64,000 nucleotides of DNA from Salipiger bermudensis (GTDB lineage Bacteria > Pseudomonadota > Alphaproteobacteria > Rhodobacterales > Rhodobacteraceae). The DNA lies in assembly GCF_020171625.1 (NCBI RefSeq), contig NZ_JAIUZY010000005.1, positions 248,001 to 312,000 on the forward strand, read 5' to 3'. The translations under genes were made by a program, and so were the position numbers. Under the pieces are notes generated by a model, which was not told where the DNA came from, searched no databases, and saw only the letters and a program-made list of their open reading frames with translations. Within the stretch, counting starts at the first letter, position 1; each line of letters starts with the position of its first letter. Of this stretch, positions 35,419 to 44,684 are shown piece by piece.

Positions 35419-36933
35419 ATGACCACGCCGAAACCCGTTGTCCTGACCATTCTCGACGGCTGGGGCCTGCGCGAGGAGGAGGCGTTCAACGCGCCGAAGC
35501 TCGCCCGCACGCCCACCATGGACAAGCTCTATGCCAGCTGCCCGCACGCCACGCTGGTGACCTTCGGGCCGGATGTGGGGCTGCCGTCGGGGCAGATGGG
35601 CAACTCGGAAGTGGGCCACACCAATATCGGCGCGGGCCGGGTCGTGGCGATGGATCTCGGCCAGATCGACCTCGCCATCGAGGACGGCTCCTTCTTCGAC
35701 AACGACGCGATCAAGAGCTTCGCCGCCAAGGTCCTCGACGCGGGCGGCACGGCCCATGTCATGGGCGTGGTCTCGGATGGCGGCGTGCATGGCCATATCG
35801 AGCACCTCAAGGCCGGCGTGGAGATGCTCACTGATCTTGGCTGCAACGTCATCGTCCACGCCATCACCGACGGTCGCGACGTGGCACCGAAATCCGGCGA
35901 GGCCTTCGTGAAGGACCTGTCCGACAGCCTGCCGGACGGCGCCTCGATCGGCACCGTCATCGGGCGCTACTACGCCATGGACCGCGACAATCGCTGGGAG
36001 CGGGTCGCACAGGCCTATGACGCGATGATCCTCGCCAAGGGCGAGACCGCGCCGGACCCGGTCACGGCGGTCAGCCAGAGCTACGCCAACGGCAAGACCG
36101 ACGAGTTCATCCCCGCCACGGTGATCGACGGCTACGCGGGGCTGGCCGCGGGCGATGGCTTTTTCTGCATGAACTTCCGCGCCGACCGCGCCCGCGAGAT
36201 CCTGCGCGCCATCGGCGAGCCGGGATTCGACGGGTTCGAGCGCGAGAAGCCCGAGCTCTCGGCGCTGCTGGGCATGGTCGAGTATTCCGACGATCACAAC
36301 GCCTACATGGCCACCGCCTATCCCAAGCGCGAGATCGTCAACACGCTGGGCGAGTGGGTGGCCAAGCACGGACGGCGGCAGTTCCGCCTCGCCGAAACCG
36401 AGAAATACCCGCATGTCACCTTCTTCCTCAACGGCGGCAAGGAGACCCCGGAGGAGGGTGAGGACCGGTTCATGCCGAAATCGCCCAAGGTGGCGACCTA
36501 CGACCTGCAGCCCGAGATGTCCGAGCCCGAGGTGGCCGAGAAGTTCGTCGAGGCCATCGAGGCCGGCTACGACTTGATTGTCACCAACTTCGCCAATCCC
36601 GACATGGTCGGTCATACCGGCGATCTCGAGGCCGCGATCAAGGCCTGCGAGGCGGTCGATGACGGCCTCGGGAAGGTCGTCGCGGCGCTTGAAAAGGCGG
36701 GCGGTGCGATGGTCGTGATCGCCGATCACGGCAATTGCGAGACCATGTGGGACGCGGCCACCGACGGCCCGCACACTGCCCACACCACCAATCTGGTGCC
36801 GGTGATCCTGTTCGGCGGCCCCGAGGGCGCAACGCTGCATGACGGCCGGCTGGCAGACGTGGCGCCGACGCTGCTGCAGCTCATGGGGCTCGACCAGCCC
36901 GAAGAGATGACCGGGTCGAGCCTGATCGACTGA
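35419..36933 (+). CDS. gpmI: 2,3-bisphosphoglycerate-independent phosphoglycerate mutase
   Basis: The 504-residue enzyme interconverts 3- and 2-phosphoglycerate in glycolysis and gluconeogenesis with two Mn2+ ions. The alkaline-phosphatase-type metal site is visible: LTILDGWG (Asp13), GNSEVGHTNIGAG with the nucleophile Ser63, and late DMVGHTGD and IADHGNCE blocks. The central phosphotransferase insertion (about 80-300) includes TDGRDVAP. AGGAGGG precedes the ATG. It leads an apparent operon with the EnvC-type gene, whose ATG overlaps the gpmI stop by one base, and ctpA. Confidence 0.96.
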   Translation: MTTPKPVVLTILDGWGLREEEAFNAPKLARTPTMDKLYASCPHATLVTFGPDVGLPSGQMGNSEVGHTNIGAGRVVAMDLGQIDLAIEDGSFFDNDAIKSFAAKVLDAGGTAHVMGVVSDGGVHGHIEHLKAGVEMLTDLGCNVIVHAITDGRDVAPKSGEAFVKDLSDSLPDGASIGTVIGRYYAMDRDNRWERVAQAYDAMILAKGETAPDPVTAVSQSYANGKTDEFIPATVIDGYAGLAAGDGFFCMNFRADRAREILRAIGEPGFDGFEREKPELSALLGMVEYSDDHNAYMATAYPKREIVNTLGEWVAKHGRRQFRLAETEKYPHVTFFLNGGKETPEEGEDRFMPKSPKVATYDLQPEMSEPEVAEKFVEAIEAGYDLIVTNFANPDMVGHTGDLEAAIKACEAVDDGLGKVVAALEKAGGAMVVIADHGNCETMWDAATDGPHTAHTTNLVPVILFGGPEGATLHDGRLADVAPTLLQLMGLDQPEEMTGSSLID

Positions 36934-38048
36934 TGCTGCGGCTCACCCTGATCCTGTCGCTGCTCGCCGCCCCGGTCCTGGCGCAGGATCCGGGGGACGC
37001 CGCGCGCGAGGCGGCGCGAGCGCTGGAAGAGGCCTCGCTGCAGCTCGACCGGGCCGAAAGCGCGCGCGACCGGGTGCGGGCGCTCACCGCCACGGTTAAG
37101 GCCTACGAGGACGGGCTCACCGCGATGCGCGACGGCCTGCGCGAGGCGGCGATCCGCGAGACCGAGCTGAGCCGCCGCCTGCAGGGGCAGGAGGCCGAGA
37201 TTGCCCAGCTTCTGGGCGTGCTGTCGAGCATGGGCGGACGCGCCGCCCCGGGCGCCATGCTGCACCCCGACGGCCCCGTGGGCGCGGCGCGCGCGGGCAT
37301 GATGCTGGCAGCGGTGACGCCGGGGCTGACCGCGCAGGCCGAGGCGCTGCGCGGCGATCTCGAGGAGGTCACCGCGCTGCGCTCGCTCCAGCAGCGCGCC
37401 TCCGAGACGCTCCAGCGCGGCCTCACCGGCGCGCAGGAGGCCCGCACCGAGCTCAGCCAAGCGGTGGCTGACCGCACCGACCTGCCCAAGCGCTTCACCG
37501 AGGACCCGATCCGCACCGCGATCCTGATCTCCTCGACCGAGACGCTGCAGGGCTTTGCCAGCGGGCTGTCGCAGATCACCGAGGACGAAAGCGCGAGCCA
37601 GCTGCCGCCGATCGACGACCGCAAGGGCGCGCTCGAGATGCCGGTGCAGGGCGAGATCCTGCGCCGTGCCGGAGAGGCGGATGCCGCCGGCGTAACCCGC
37701 CCCGGCATCGTGGTCGCGACCCTGTCCGAGGCGCTCGTCACCACGCCCACCGCCGCCACCGTGCGCTACAGCGGTCCGCTGCTCGACTATGGACTGGTGA
37801 CGATCCTCGAGCCGCAGCCCGACCTGCTCTTCGTTCTGGCCGGGCTCGACGTGGTCTTCGGCCAGACCGGCGAGGTGCTGCCCGCCGGCAGCCCGGTGGG
37901 CCTGATGGGCGGGTCCGCGGAGTCGGACGATCCGTCACCATCTGTTGAAGGGGCTGGCGCTGGACGCACGGAAACGCTCTATATAGAGGTCAGACAGGGC
38001 GACAGGCCCGTGGACCCGCTCACGTGGTTCGCAAGCGACAAGGGATGA
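36933..38048 (+). CDS. EnvC-type murein hydrolase activator (degenerate LytM)
   Basis: The 371-residue protein has a signal peptide (LTLILSLLAAPVLAQ), a long coiled-coil region (about residues 20-170, rich in Ala, Glu, Arg and Leu) and a C-terminal LytM/M23-like domain (about 235-365). That domain lacks histidines entirely, so the zinc ligands HxxxD and HxH are missing, as in EnvC, which activates amidases rather than cutting peptidoglycan itself. It would act in the periplasm at division or cell separation. Its position between gpmI (one-base overlap) and ctpA is a common alphaproteobacterial order. Confidence 0.83.
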   Translation: MLRLTLILSLLAAPVLAQDPGDAAREAARALEEASLQLDRAESARDRVRALTATVKAYEDGLTAMRDGLREAAIRETELSRRLQGQEAEIAQLLGVLSSMGGRAAPGAMLHPDGPVGAARAGMMLAAVTPGLTAQAEALRGDLEEVTALRSLQQRASETLQRGLTGAQEARTELSQAVADRTDLPKRFTEDPIRTAILISSTETLQGFASGLSQITEDESASQLPPIDDRKGALEMPVQGEILRRAGEADAAGVTRPGIVVATLSEALVTTPTAATVRYSGPLLDYGLVTILEPQPDLLFVLAGLDVVFGQTGEVLPAGSPVGLMGGSAESDDPSPSVEGAGAGRTETLYIEVRQGDRPVDPLTWFASDKG

Positions 38049-38049
38049 T

Positions 38050-39396
38050 ATGGGCATGAACAAGTTTCTGATGGCCGCGCTCGGTGGCACGGTCGCCGGC
38101 GTCGTCGCGACAACGCAGTTTGTCGGGCCGCTCCTGGCGCAGGAGAGCGAGAAGTCCGGCAGCGTCTACGAACAGCTCGACCTGTTCGGCGACATCTTCG
38201 AGCGCATCCGCGCACAGTATGTCGAAGAGGTCGACGAGGGCGAGCTGATCGAGGCTGCGATCAACGGGATGCTGACCTCGCTCGACCCGCATTCGAGCTA
38301 CCTCCCCCCCGACGATGCCGAGGACATGCGGGTGCAGACCCGCGGCGAGTTCGGCGGTCTCGGCATCGAGGTGACGCAGGAAGACGGCTTCGTGAAGGTG
38401 GTCTCGCCGATCGACGACACGCCCGCCTTCGAGGCCGGCATCGAGGCCGGTGACTTCATCACCCATGTCGATGGCGAAAGCGTTCTGGGCATGACCCTCG
38501 ACGAGGCGGTCGACCTGATGCGCGGCCCGGTGGGCTCCGACATCGTGATCACCGTCGCGCGCGAGGGCGAGGAAGAGCCCTTCGACGTGACCATCACCCG
38601 CGACACCATCACGCTCACCGCCGTGCGCACCCGTCTCGAGGGCGACACCGTGGTGCTGCGCGTCACCACCTTCAACGACCAGACCTTCCCGAACCTCGAG
38701 GAGGGGCTTGCCGAGCGCATCGAAGAGGCCGGCGGCCTCGACGAGGTCAACGGCGTGGTGCTCGACCTGCGCAACAACCCCGGCGGCCTGCTGACCCAGG
38801 CGATCAAGGTCTCGGACGCCTTCCTCCACAAGGGCGAGATCGTGTCGACCCGCGGCCGCGACCCGCAGGACGGAGAGCGCTACAACGCCAGCGAGGGCGA
38901 TCTGGCCAGCGGCAAGCCGATGGTCGTGCTGATCAACGGAGGGTCCGCCTCGGCCTCCGAGATCGTCGCCGGCGCGCTGCAGGATCACCGCCGCGCGGTG
39001 GTGGTGGGCACCAAGAGCTTCGGCAAGGGCTCGGTCCAGACCGTGATGCCGGTGCGCGGCGATGGCGCCATGCGCCTGACCACAGCGCGCTACTACACGC
39101 CGTCGGGCCGCTCGATCCAGGCGCTTGGCGTGTCGCCCGACATCGTCGTCGAGCAGCCGCGCCCGCGCCCCGAGGAGGACGAGGAGGAGGCGGTGAATCC
39201 GTTCAGCCGCTCCGAGGCCGACCTGCGGGGCCGTCTCGACAACGACAGCCTCAGCGAAGAGGAAATCCGTCAGATCGAGGAAGAGCGCGAGCAGGCCGAG
39301 CAGGCCGCCGCCCTGCGCGAAGAGGATTACCAGCTCGCCTACGCGATCGACATCCTCAAGGGGCTGACGGTGCTCGAAACCGAGAACCTCGAGTGA
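38050..39396 (+). CDS. ctpA: Carboxyl-terminal processing protease (S41)
   Basis: The 448-residue protease trims or degrades periplasmic substrates; in relatives it turns over cell-wall hydrolases. It starts with a membrane anchor or signal sequence (residues 4-30). It then has a PDZ domain (about 100-170, FGGLGIEV ... GDFITHVDG) and the S41 core, with the catalytic serine region [14 protein letters not shown] (298-310) and Lys326 in SFGKGSVQ. The C-terminal 70 residues are acidic and helical. It lies two bases after the EnvC-type gene, which fits a shared role in peptidoglycan turnover. A terminator follows. Confidence 0.93.
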   Translation: MGMNKFLMAALGGTVAGVVATTQFVGPLLAQESEKSGSVYEQLDLFGDIFERIRAQYVEEVDEGELIEAAINGMLTSLDPHSSYLPPDDAEDMRVQTRGEFGGLGIEVTQEDGFVKVVSPIDDTPAFEAGIEAGDFITHVDGESVLGMTLDEAVDLMRGPVGSDIVITVAREGEEEPFDVTITRDTITLTAVRTRLEGDTVVLRVTTFNDQTFPNLEEGLAERIEEAGGLDEVNGVVLDLRNNPGGLLTQAIKVSDAFLHKGEIVSTRGRDPQDGERYNASEGDLASGKPMVVLINGGSASASEIVAGALQDHRRAVVVGTKSFGKGSVQTVMPVRGDGAMRLTTARYYTPSGRSIQALGVSPDIVVEQPRPRPEEDEEEAVNPFSRSEADLRGRLDNDSLSEEEIRQIEEEREQAEQAAALREEDYQLAYAIDILKGLTVLETENLE

Positions 39397-39403
39397 TACG
39401 GAC

Positions 39404-39435
39404 AAGGGCGGGGACTTCCCCGCCCTTCTTCTTTC
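39404..39435 (+). terminator. Terminator after ctpA
   Basis: A perfect 10-bp stem (39404-39413 with 39418-39427, loop ACTT) is followed by CTTCTTTC. The rppH start is only 25 bases past the stem, so readthrough or a separate promoter must supply rppH. Confidence 0.75.
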
Positions 39436-39451
39436 TGCACAAGGCCGCCAA

Positions 39452-39934
39452 ATGACTCCCGAAGACATCGCCAAGCTGCCCTACCGCCCCTGCGTCGGCG
39501 TCATGCTCGTGAATGCCGACAACGAGGTCTTCGTCGGCCAGCGCATCGACAGCGAGATCCCGGCCTGGCAGATGCCGCAGGGCGGTGTCGACAAGGGCGA
39601 GGCGCCGCGCGACGCGGCCCTGCGCGAGCTCTGGGAAGAGACCGGCGTCTCGCCCGAGCTGGTGAGCGTCGAGGCGGAAACCGAGGCATGGCTGCCCTAC
39701 GATCTGCCGCATGACATCGTGCCGCGGATCTGGAAGGGGCGCTATCGCGGGCAGGAGCAGAAATGGTTCCTGCTGCGCTTCCACGGCAGCGACGATCAGG
39801 TGAACATCGCCACCGAGCATCCCGAGTTCTCGACCTGGCGCTGGCTGGCGGCGGACGAGGTCGTGGGCCAGATCGTGCCGTTCAAGCGCGAGGTCTACGA
39901 GAAGGTGCTGACCGCGTTCCGCGCGCACCTCTGA
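39452..39934 (+). CDS. rppH: RNA pyrophosphohydrolase
   Basis: The 160-residue Nudix enzyme removes pyrophosphate from the 5' end of mRNAs and so opens them to RNase E decay; the same family also cleaves dinucleoside polyphosphates. The Nudix box spans residues 44-66 with [15 protein letters not shown] in its centre. [11 protein letters not shown] at the start and [11 protein letters not shown] are specific to the RppH/YgdP group. Length is typical. A terminator-like hairpin separates it from ctpA and a strong terminator follows. Confidence 0.92.
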   Translation: MTPEDIAKLPYRPCVGVMLVNADNEVFVGQRIDSEIPAWQMPQGGVDKGEAPRDAALRELWEETGVSPELVSVEAETEAWLPYDLPHDIVPRIWKGRYRGQEQKWFLLRFHGSDDQVNIATEHPEFSTWRWLAADEVVGQIVPFKREVYEKVLTAFRAHL

Positions 39935-40004
39935 CGCGGGCCACCTCCGGCCCTGTCACCTAACGGGCCGAGCTTGCGGCGTGCCACCGAGCGTCTCTAA
40001 CCAC

Positions 40005-40042
40005 AAAGACCCCGCGAGCGATCTCGCGGGGTCTTTCTTTTT
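40005..40042 (+). terminator. Terminator after rppH
   Basis: A perfect 14-bp stem (40005-40018 with 40023-40036, loop CGAT) ends in CTTTTT. The left arm starts with AAAGA, so it can also work for the converging gloA gene. Confidence 0.9.
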
Positions 40043-40080
40043 CAAGGGCCTCGACCGAGGCCCCAGCTCTGCGGGCCGCC

Positions 40081-40476
40081 TCAGGCGAAGCGCCCTTCGC
40101 GGGCCAGCACCTCGATTTGGTAGCCGTCGGGATCGGCCACGAAGAAGAACTTCGCCACCACCTCGCCCGCCGGGGCGAACTCGACCAGCTTGCGCGGATT
40201 GAGACCCTCGGCGGTGAAACGCGCGTGCTCGGCTTCGAGATCGTCGACCGACATCGCGAGGTGGCCGTAGCCGTCGCCGAGATCGTAGGGCTCGGTGCGG
40301 TCCTTGTTCACCGTGAGCTCAAGCTCGAACCCGGTTTCGGCGTTCGAGAGATAAACCAGCGTGAATTCGGGGAAATCGAGCCGGTCGGCCACGGTGAGGC
40401 CGAAGGCGGTCTCGTAGAAGGCCAGCGAGCGCGCTTCGTCGAGCACCCGGATCATGCTGTGGATTGCCTTGGCCAT
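40081..40476 (-). CDS. gloA: Lactoylglutathione lyase (glyoxalase I)
   Basis: The 131-residue enzyme converts the methylglyoxal-glutathione hemithioacetal to S-lactoylglutathione. Metal ligands line up with the known enzymes: His6 (AIHSMIRV), Glu53 (FELELTV), His72 (GYGHLAMSV) and Glu122 (YQIEVLA). The YLS and DPDGYQIE blocks are standard. The start at 40476 follows AAAGGA and gives the usual length; the frame is open further upstream without similarity. It is divergent from dapD (100 bp between starts) and converges on rppH. Confidence 0.92.
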   Translation of the reverse strand: MAKAIHSMIRVLDEARSLAFYETAFGLTVADRLDFPEFTLVYLSNAETGFELELTVNKDRTEPYDLGDGYGHLAMSVDDLEAEHARFTAEGLNPRKLVEFAPAGEVVAKFFFVADPDGYQIEVLAREGRFA

Positions 40477-40576
40477 GCGTCTCGTCCTTTCCTGCAGGGG
40501 GCGACCTCGGGATGCGTTGCCGTAAGGCGGGCCGCCCGGTATAGGGCTTGGAACCGGATTGCACGAGGAGACGCAG

Positions 40577-41404
40577 ATGTCCAACGCACAGCTCGAAGCC
40601 GCCATCGAAGCCGCCTGGGAGGCGCGCGACACCATCACCCCGTCGACCGGGGGCGAAACCCGCGAGGCCATCGAGGACACGCTCGACGCGCTCGATTCGG
40701 GCAGGCTGCGCGTCGCCGAGAAGCAGGCGGACGGCAACTGGCAGGTCAACCAGTGGGCCAAGAAGGCGGTGCTGCTCGGCTTCCGCATCAAGGACATGGA
40801 GATGCATGACGGCGGCCCGCAGGGCGCCGGCTGGTGGGACAAGGTCGACAGCAAGTTCAAGGGCTGGGGCGACAGTGAATGGAAGGCCGCGGGCTTCCGC
40901 GCGGTGCCGAACTGCGTTGTGCGCAAGTCGGCCTATATCGCGCCGGGCGTGGTGCTGATGCCGTCCTTCGTGAACCTCGGCGCCTATGTCGACGAGGGCA
41001 CCATGGTCGACACCTGGGCCACCGTCGGCTCCTGCGCGCAGATCGGCAAGGGCGTGCACCTGTCCGGCGGCGTCGGCATCGGTGGCGTGCTCGAGCCCAT
41101 GCAGGCCGGGCCGACCATCATCGAGGACAACTGCTTCATCGGCGCGCGCTCCGAGGTCGTCGAGGGCGTGATCGTGCGCGAGGGCTCGGTGCTCGGCATG
41201 GGCGTCTTCCTCGGCCAGTCGACCAAGATCGTCGACCGCGAGACCGGCGAAGTGTTCTACGGCGAAGTGCCGCCCTACTCGGTGGTCGTCGCCGGCACCA
41301 TGCCGTCGAAGAACGGCGTGAACCTCTATTGCGCGGTGATCGTCAAGCGCGTCGACGAAAAGACCCGCTCCAAGACCGGCATCAACGAACTGCTGCGCGA
41401 CTGA
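40577..41404 (+). CDS. dapD: Tetrahydrodipicolinate N-succinyltransferase
   Basis: The 275-residue enzyme succinylates 2,3,4,5-tetrahydropyridine-2,6-dicarboxylate with succinyl-CoA in the diaminopimelate/lysine pathway. It has the left-handed beta-helix built from hexapeptides, seen between about residues 110 and 230 ([38 protein letters not shown]). The N-terminal helical domain starts [21 protein letters not shown] six bases before the ATG fixes the start. dapE of the same pathway lies 2 kb further on the same strand, with four unrelated genes between. Confidence 0.96.
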   Translation: MSNAQLEAAIEAAWEARDTITPSTGGETREAIEDTLDALDSGRLRVAEKQADGNWQVNQWAKKAVLLGFRIKDMEMHDGGPQGAGWWDKVDSKFKGWGDSEWKAAGFRAVPNCVVRKSAYIAPGVVLMPSFVNLGAYVDEGTMVDTWATVGSCAQIGKGVHLSGGVGIGGVLEPMQAGPTIIEDNCFIGARSEVVEGVIVREGSVLGMGVFLGQSTKIVDRETGEVFYGEVPPYSVVVAGTMPSKNGVNLYCAVIVKRVDEKTRSKTGINELLRD

Positions 41405-41432
41405 ACGCGTCGCTCGAAGCTCCAGAGCCCTG

Positions 41433-41469
41433 ACACGGCGGTCCTTCGGGGCCGCCGTGTTGCATTTTT
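41433..41469 (+). terminator. Terminator after dapD
   Basis: A 12-bp stem with one G-U pair (41433-41444 with 41449-41460) closes a TTCG tetraloop and leads into TGCATTTTT. Confidence 0.85.
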
Positions 41470-41573
41470 GCAGAGCTTTCAGCCGCACAGCGGCCCTTGG
41501 CGCGTCGCTGCGGAACCTTCCGGCCTGCCGGATGTTCCATTTCTGTTAACTGGAACTGACAGGGATATTTCTC

Positions 41574-41819
41574 ATGGGTCTTGGCCTGATTGCATCCATC
41601 ATCGTCGGCGGGCTGGCCGGCTGGATCGCCAGCATGATCATGAAGGCCGATACCGGCATTCTGATGAACATCATTCTCGGCATCATCGGCGCGGTCGCGC
41701 TGAACTTCGTTCTCTCGCTGCTCGGCATCTACGCTGCCAACACCTGGGTGCCGCAGCTGATCGTGGGCATCATCGGCGCCAGCGCGCTGATCTGGATCGT
41801 GCGCAAAGTCCGAAGCTGA
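41574..41819 (+). CDS. GlsB/YeaQ/YmgE family membrane protein
   Basis: The 81-residue protein consists of three hydrophobic helices with the glycine-rich family pattern: LIASIIVGGLAGWIASMIMK, then MNIILGIIGAVALNFVL, and LIVGIIGASALIWIV. The family is also called transglycosylase-associated protein, but no enzyme activity is known; members are often stress-induced. An AGGGATATTTCT stretch precedes the ATG. It lies 7 bp upstream of the exchanger gene, so the two are probably cotranscribed. Confidence 0.85.
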   Translation: MGLGLIASIIVGGLAGWIASMIMKADTGILMNIILGIIGAVALNFVLSLLGIYAANTWVPQLIVGIIGASALIWIVRKVRS

Positions 41820-41826
41820 CCTGCTG

Positions 41827-42855
41827 ATGCAGGACCTATCGCTTCCGCTCCTGCTGGGGATTTTCGCCTTGGCAGGAGCCATTGTCGTTGCCGCCTCCAT
41901 CCGCGCCACGGCGCTGGCCGACCTGATCGCCGACCGCACCAAGCTCGGTGAGGCCATGGTCGGGGGCATCCTGCTTGGCGGCGCGACCTCGCTCTCGGGC
42001 GTGGTGGTGTCTGTCACCGCGGCCTATGGCGGCGACGCCAGTTTCGCGGTGTCGAACGCCGTCGGCGGCATCGCGGCCCAGACGCTGTTCCTCGGGCTGG
42101 CGGACCTCTTCTACAAACGCGTGAACCTCGAACATGCCGCGGCAGAGCCCGCGAACCTGTTCCAGGCGGTCATGCTGCTCATCTTGCTGTCGATGCCGAT
42201 CGCCGCCATGGCCGGGCCGGACATCGCCTATTTCGGCGTCTCGCCGGTCTCGGTGGTGATGTTCCTCGGCTATCTCTGGGGCGTGCGCCTGTCCTCGATC
42301 GTCGGCGAGCGCCCGATGTGGCGCCCGGTCGAGACCTCGGACACCCGTCGCGACGAACCGGACGAAGACAACGATCCCCATGCCCCGGTCCTGCGTCCGG
42401 CACTGATCTTTGTCGGTCTGGTCGCGATCATGGGCCTGTCGGGCTGGGTCATCAGCCAGGTCGCGGGGGTCTTCATCACCCGTTACGAGCTGTCCTCGAG
42501 CCTCGTGGGGGCGCTGATCACCGCGATCATCACCTCTTTGCCCGAGCTGGTCACCACCCTCGTCGCGGTGCGCCGTGGCGCCTTGCAGCTTGCGGTGGGC
42601 GGGATCATCGGCGGCAACACCTTCGACACGCTGTTTCTGGTGTTCTCGGATGTGGCCTATCGCGAAGGCTCGATCTTTCAGGCGGTTGGCGAGACCGATC
42701 TCTACTGGCTGGCGACGGGCATGCTGATGACCGCCATCCTGCTTGGCGGGCTAATCCTGCGTCAGCGCGAGGGGCCGGCGCGGATCGGCATCGAGTCGGT
42801 GCTTCTCATCGTGATCTACTGCTGTGCCGTGGCGGTCGAACTCTTCGCGCCCTGA
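41827..42855 (+). CDS. Sodium/calcium exchanger-like (CaCA) membrane protein
   Basis: The 342-residue protein has about ten membrane helices in two halves, each carrying an alpha-repeat: LLGGATSLSGVVVSVTAA with AVSNAVGGIAAQTLFLGLAD in the first, and ALITAITSLPELVTTLVAV-like residues with IIGGNTFDTLFLVFSD in the second. The central loop (about 155-185) is acidic and cytoplasmic. This is the CaCA exchanger build. The first repeat lacks the usual acidic residue (GGATSLSG instead of a T-S-x-PE form), so ion choice may differ from Na+/Ca2+. It follows the GlsB-type gene by 7 bp. Confidence 0.83.
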   Translation: MQDLSLPLLLGIFALAGAIVVAASIRATALADLIADRTKLGEAMVGGILLGGATSLSGVVVSVTAAYGGDASFAVSNAVGGIAAQTLFLGLADLFYKRVNLEHAAAEPANLFQAVMLLILLSMPIAAMAGPDIAYFGVSPVSVVMFLGYLWGVRLSSIVGERPMWRPVETSDTRRDEPDEDNDPHAPVLRPALIFVGLVAIMGLSGWVISQVAGVFITRYELSSSLVGALITAIITSLPELVTTLVAVRRGALQLAVGGIIGGNTFDTLFLVFSDVAYREGSIFQAVGETDLYWLATGMLMTAILLGGLILRQREGPARIGIESVLLIVIYCCAVAVELFAP

Positions 42856-42928
42856 GGGCTGGGCGGAGCAGGGCTTGACTCGCGGCCATGGCTGACGCAT
42901 CCCGCCCGAAACGCGGGAGACGGCAGGC

Positions 42929-43261
42929 ATGGCCAGCAAGAAACCATCACGGCAGCAGGTCTACACCCTTTTGGTCGAGGTCGGCCGCAAGGCGGGCGAC
43001 GGCTTGCCGGAGAATTCCACCGGGGCGGCGCTGATGTGCTATGCCAGCGGAGTCGACGAGGCCGAAGCGGTGCGCGAGACCGTGGCGATCCTCAAGCAGG
43101 CCGAGCTGGCGCCGCTCGACGTGACCGGCTACGGCACCGAGGACGAGCGCCGCGCCCAGGGCCACGAGATCGAGGCCGACGAGCAGGAGCTCATGGCCCG
43201 TGCGCTCGAGGAAAACTCCGTCATCGTCGCGCAGGTCACGCCGTTCTTCGACAAGAACTGA
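42929..43261 (+). CDS. Conserved-looking 110-residue protein, function unknown
   Basis: The product is soluble, acidic and mainly helical, starting SKKPSRQQVYTLLVEVGRKAG and containing ALMCYASGVDEAEAVRETVAILKQAELAPLDVTGYGT in separate stretches. There are no membrane segments, no metal motif and a single cysteine. Codon use matches its neighbours, and a YASGVDEAEA/ETV pattern looks like a small alpha-beta domain. I do not recognise the family. It stands alone between the exchanger gene and the double palindrome. Confidence 0.65.
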   Translation: MASKKPSRQQVYTLLVEVGRKAGDGLPENSTGAALMCYASGVDEAEAVRETVAILKQAELAPLDVTGYGTEDERRAQGHEIEADEQELMARALEENSVIVAQVTPFFDKN

Positions 43262-43274
43262 GGCGGGCGGACCC

Positions 43275-43304
43275 GGCCAAGAAAATTAGCTAATTTTCTT
43301 GGCC
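43275..43304. repeat. Perfect 30-bp palindrome
   Basis: Every base from 43275 to 43304 pairs with its mirror partner around a central AGCT; the arms read GGCCAAGAAAATTAG. It stands 14 bases after the stop at 43261. Confidence 0.95.
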
Positions 43305-43306
43305 CC

Positions 43307-43330
43307 AAGATTTTTCGTACGAAAAATCTT
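43307..43330. repeat. Perfect 24-bp palindrome
   Basis: The arms AAGATTTTTCGT mirror exactly around the centre. Only two bases separate it from the preceding 30-bp palindrome. After it, TTCCC continues a short pyrimidine run, so on the plus strand it could act as a terminator tail. Confidence 0.95.
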
Positions 43331-43452
43331 TTCCCTGCACCCGGTCCGGCTGGATCCCCGCGACTGGATCGGTCCGCTCTGCCAACATGCGGGGTTTGCC
43401 CTTGCGCGCGCGTCGCGGTAGCCAAAGCGCAGACACAGCAAGGAACCGTGCC

Positions 43453-44598
43453 ATGACGACCGATCCCGTCGCCCTCACCGCCGATCTCATCCGCTGCCCC
43501 TCTGTCACGCCCGAGGAGGGCGGGGCGCTGGTGCTGCTGCAGCGACTGTTCGAGGAGGCGGGGTTTACCTGCACCCGGGTGGACCGGAACGGCACCGCGA
43601 ACCTTTTTGCCCGCTGGGGTGACAAGGGGCACGCGCGCAGCTTCGGATTCAACGGCCATACCGACGTGGTGCCGGTGGGCGATGAAGCGGCCTGGAGCTG
43701 CGATCCCTTCGGGGCCGAGATCCGCGACGGCGTGATGTACGGACGCGGCGCGACCGACATGAAATCCGGCGTTGCGGCCTTCGCCGCCGCCGCGGTGGAT
43801 TTCGTCAGGGAGACCCCGCCGGAGGGCGCCATCGTACTCGCGATCACCGGTGACGAGGAGGGCGACGCCACCGACGGCACCGTGGCGCTGCTCGACTGGA
43901 TGGCGGAGCAGGACGAGCGCATGTCGGTCTGCCTCGTGGGCGAGCCGACCTGCCCGTCGGAGATGGGCGACATGATGAAGATCGGCCGTCGCGGCTCGCT
44001 CTCGGCGTGGTTCACGGTGACCGGCACGCAGGGCCATGCCGCCTATCCGCACCGGGCGCTGAACCCGATGCCGGCGATGGCACGGCTGATGGACCGGCTC
44101 TCCGCGCACGAGCTCGACACCGGCACCGATCATTTCGACGCCTCGACGCTCGCCGTGGTGTCCATCGATACCGGCAACCCGGCGACCAACGTGATCCCGG
44201 CGCAGAGCCGCGGCACCGTCAACATCCGCTTCAACGACACCCACACCGGCGCCGCGCTGTCGGACTGGCTGCGCGAGGAGGCCGCAGCGGTCGATGCCGC
44301 GTTCGGCACCACCACAGAGGTCCGGATCCAGATCTCGGGCGAGAGCTTCCTGACCCCGCCGGGGCCGCTTTCGGATCTGGTCGCCGCGGCGGTCGAGGCC
44401 GAGACCGGGCGCAAGCCGGAGCTTTCGACCTCGGGCGGCACCTCGGACGCGCGCTTCGTCAAGGATCACTGCCCGGTGGTCGAATTCGGGCTGGTGGGCA
44501 AGACAATGCATCAGGTCGACGAGAACGTGCCGGTGGACCAGATTGTGCGCCTCAAGGAGATCTACACCCGCATCCTCCGCGACTATTTCGCCGACTGA
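43453..44598 (+). CDS. dapE: Succinyl-diaminopimelate desuccinylase
   Basis: The 381-residue dinuclear zinc hydrolase removes succinate from N-succinyl-LL-diaminopimelate in the lysine/peptidoglycan precursor pathway. Metal-site blocks are [20 protein letters not shown], and [11 protein letters not shown] with the catalytic Glu, plus VGEPT. The dimerisation lid (about 180-295) includes [13 protein letters not shown], and the last ligand lies in [10 protein letters not shown]. The start at MTTDPVAL follows AAGGAA. The upstream double palindrome separates it from the previous gene; two hairpins follow. Confidence 0.95.
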   Translation: MTTDPVALTADLIRCPSVTPEEGGALVLLQRLFEEAGFTCTRVDRNGTANLFARWGDKGHARSFGFNGHTDVVPVGDEAAWSCDPFGAEIRDGVMYGRGATDMKSGVAAFAAAAVDFVRETPPEGAIVLAITGDEEGDATDGTVALLDWMAEQDERMSVCLVGEPTCPSEMGDMMKIGRRGSLSAWFTVTGTQGHAAYPHRALNPMPAMARLMDRLSAHELDTGTDHFDASTLAVVSIDTGNPATNVIPAQSRGTVNIRFNDTHTGAALSDWLREEAAAVDAAFGTTTEVRIQISGESFLTPPGPLSDLVAAAVEAETGRKPELSTSGGTSDARFVKDHCPVVEFGLVGKTMHQVDENVPVDQIVRLKEIYTRILRDYFAD

Positions 44599-44614
44599 TG
44601 GCTGTTTCGTGACG

Positions 44615-44662
44615 CCGGGCGGGGAACCTCTCTTCTCCCCGCCCGGTTGGTCCTGCGACCAA
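44615..44662 (+). terminator. Two adjacent hairpins after dapE
   Basis: An 11-bp perfect stem (44615-44625 with 44636-44646) is directly followed by a 6-bp stem TTGGTC/GACCAA (44647-44652 with 44657-44662). No T-run follows, so termination is possible but not certain. Confidence 0.5.
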
Positions 44663-44684
44663 GGAACGACCGAAGGGCAGGACA

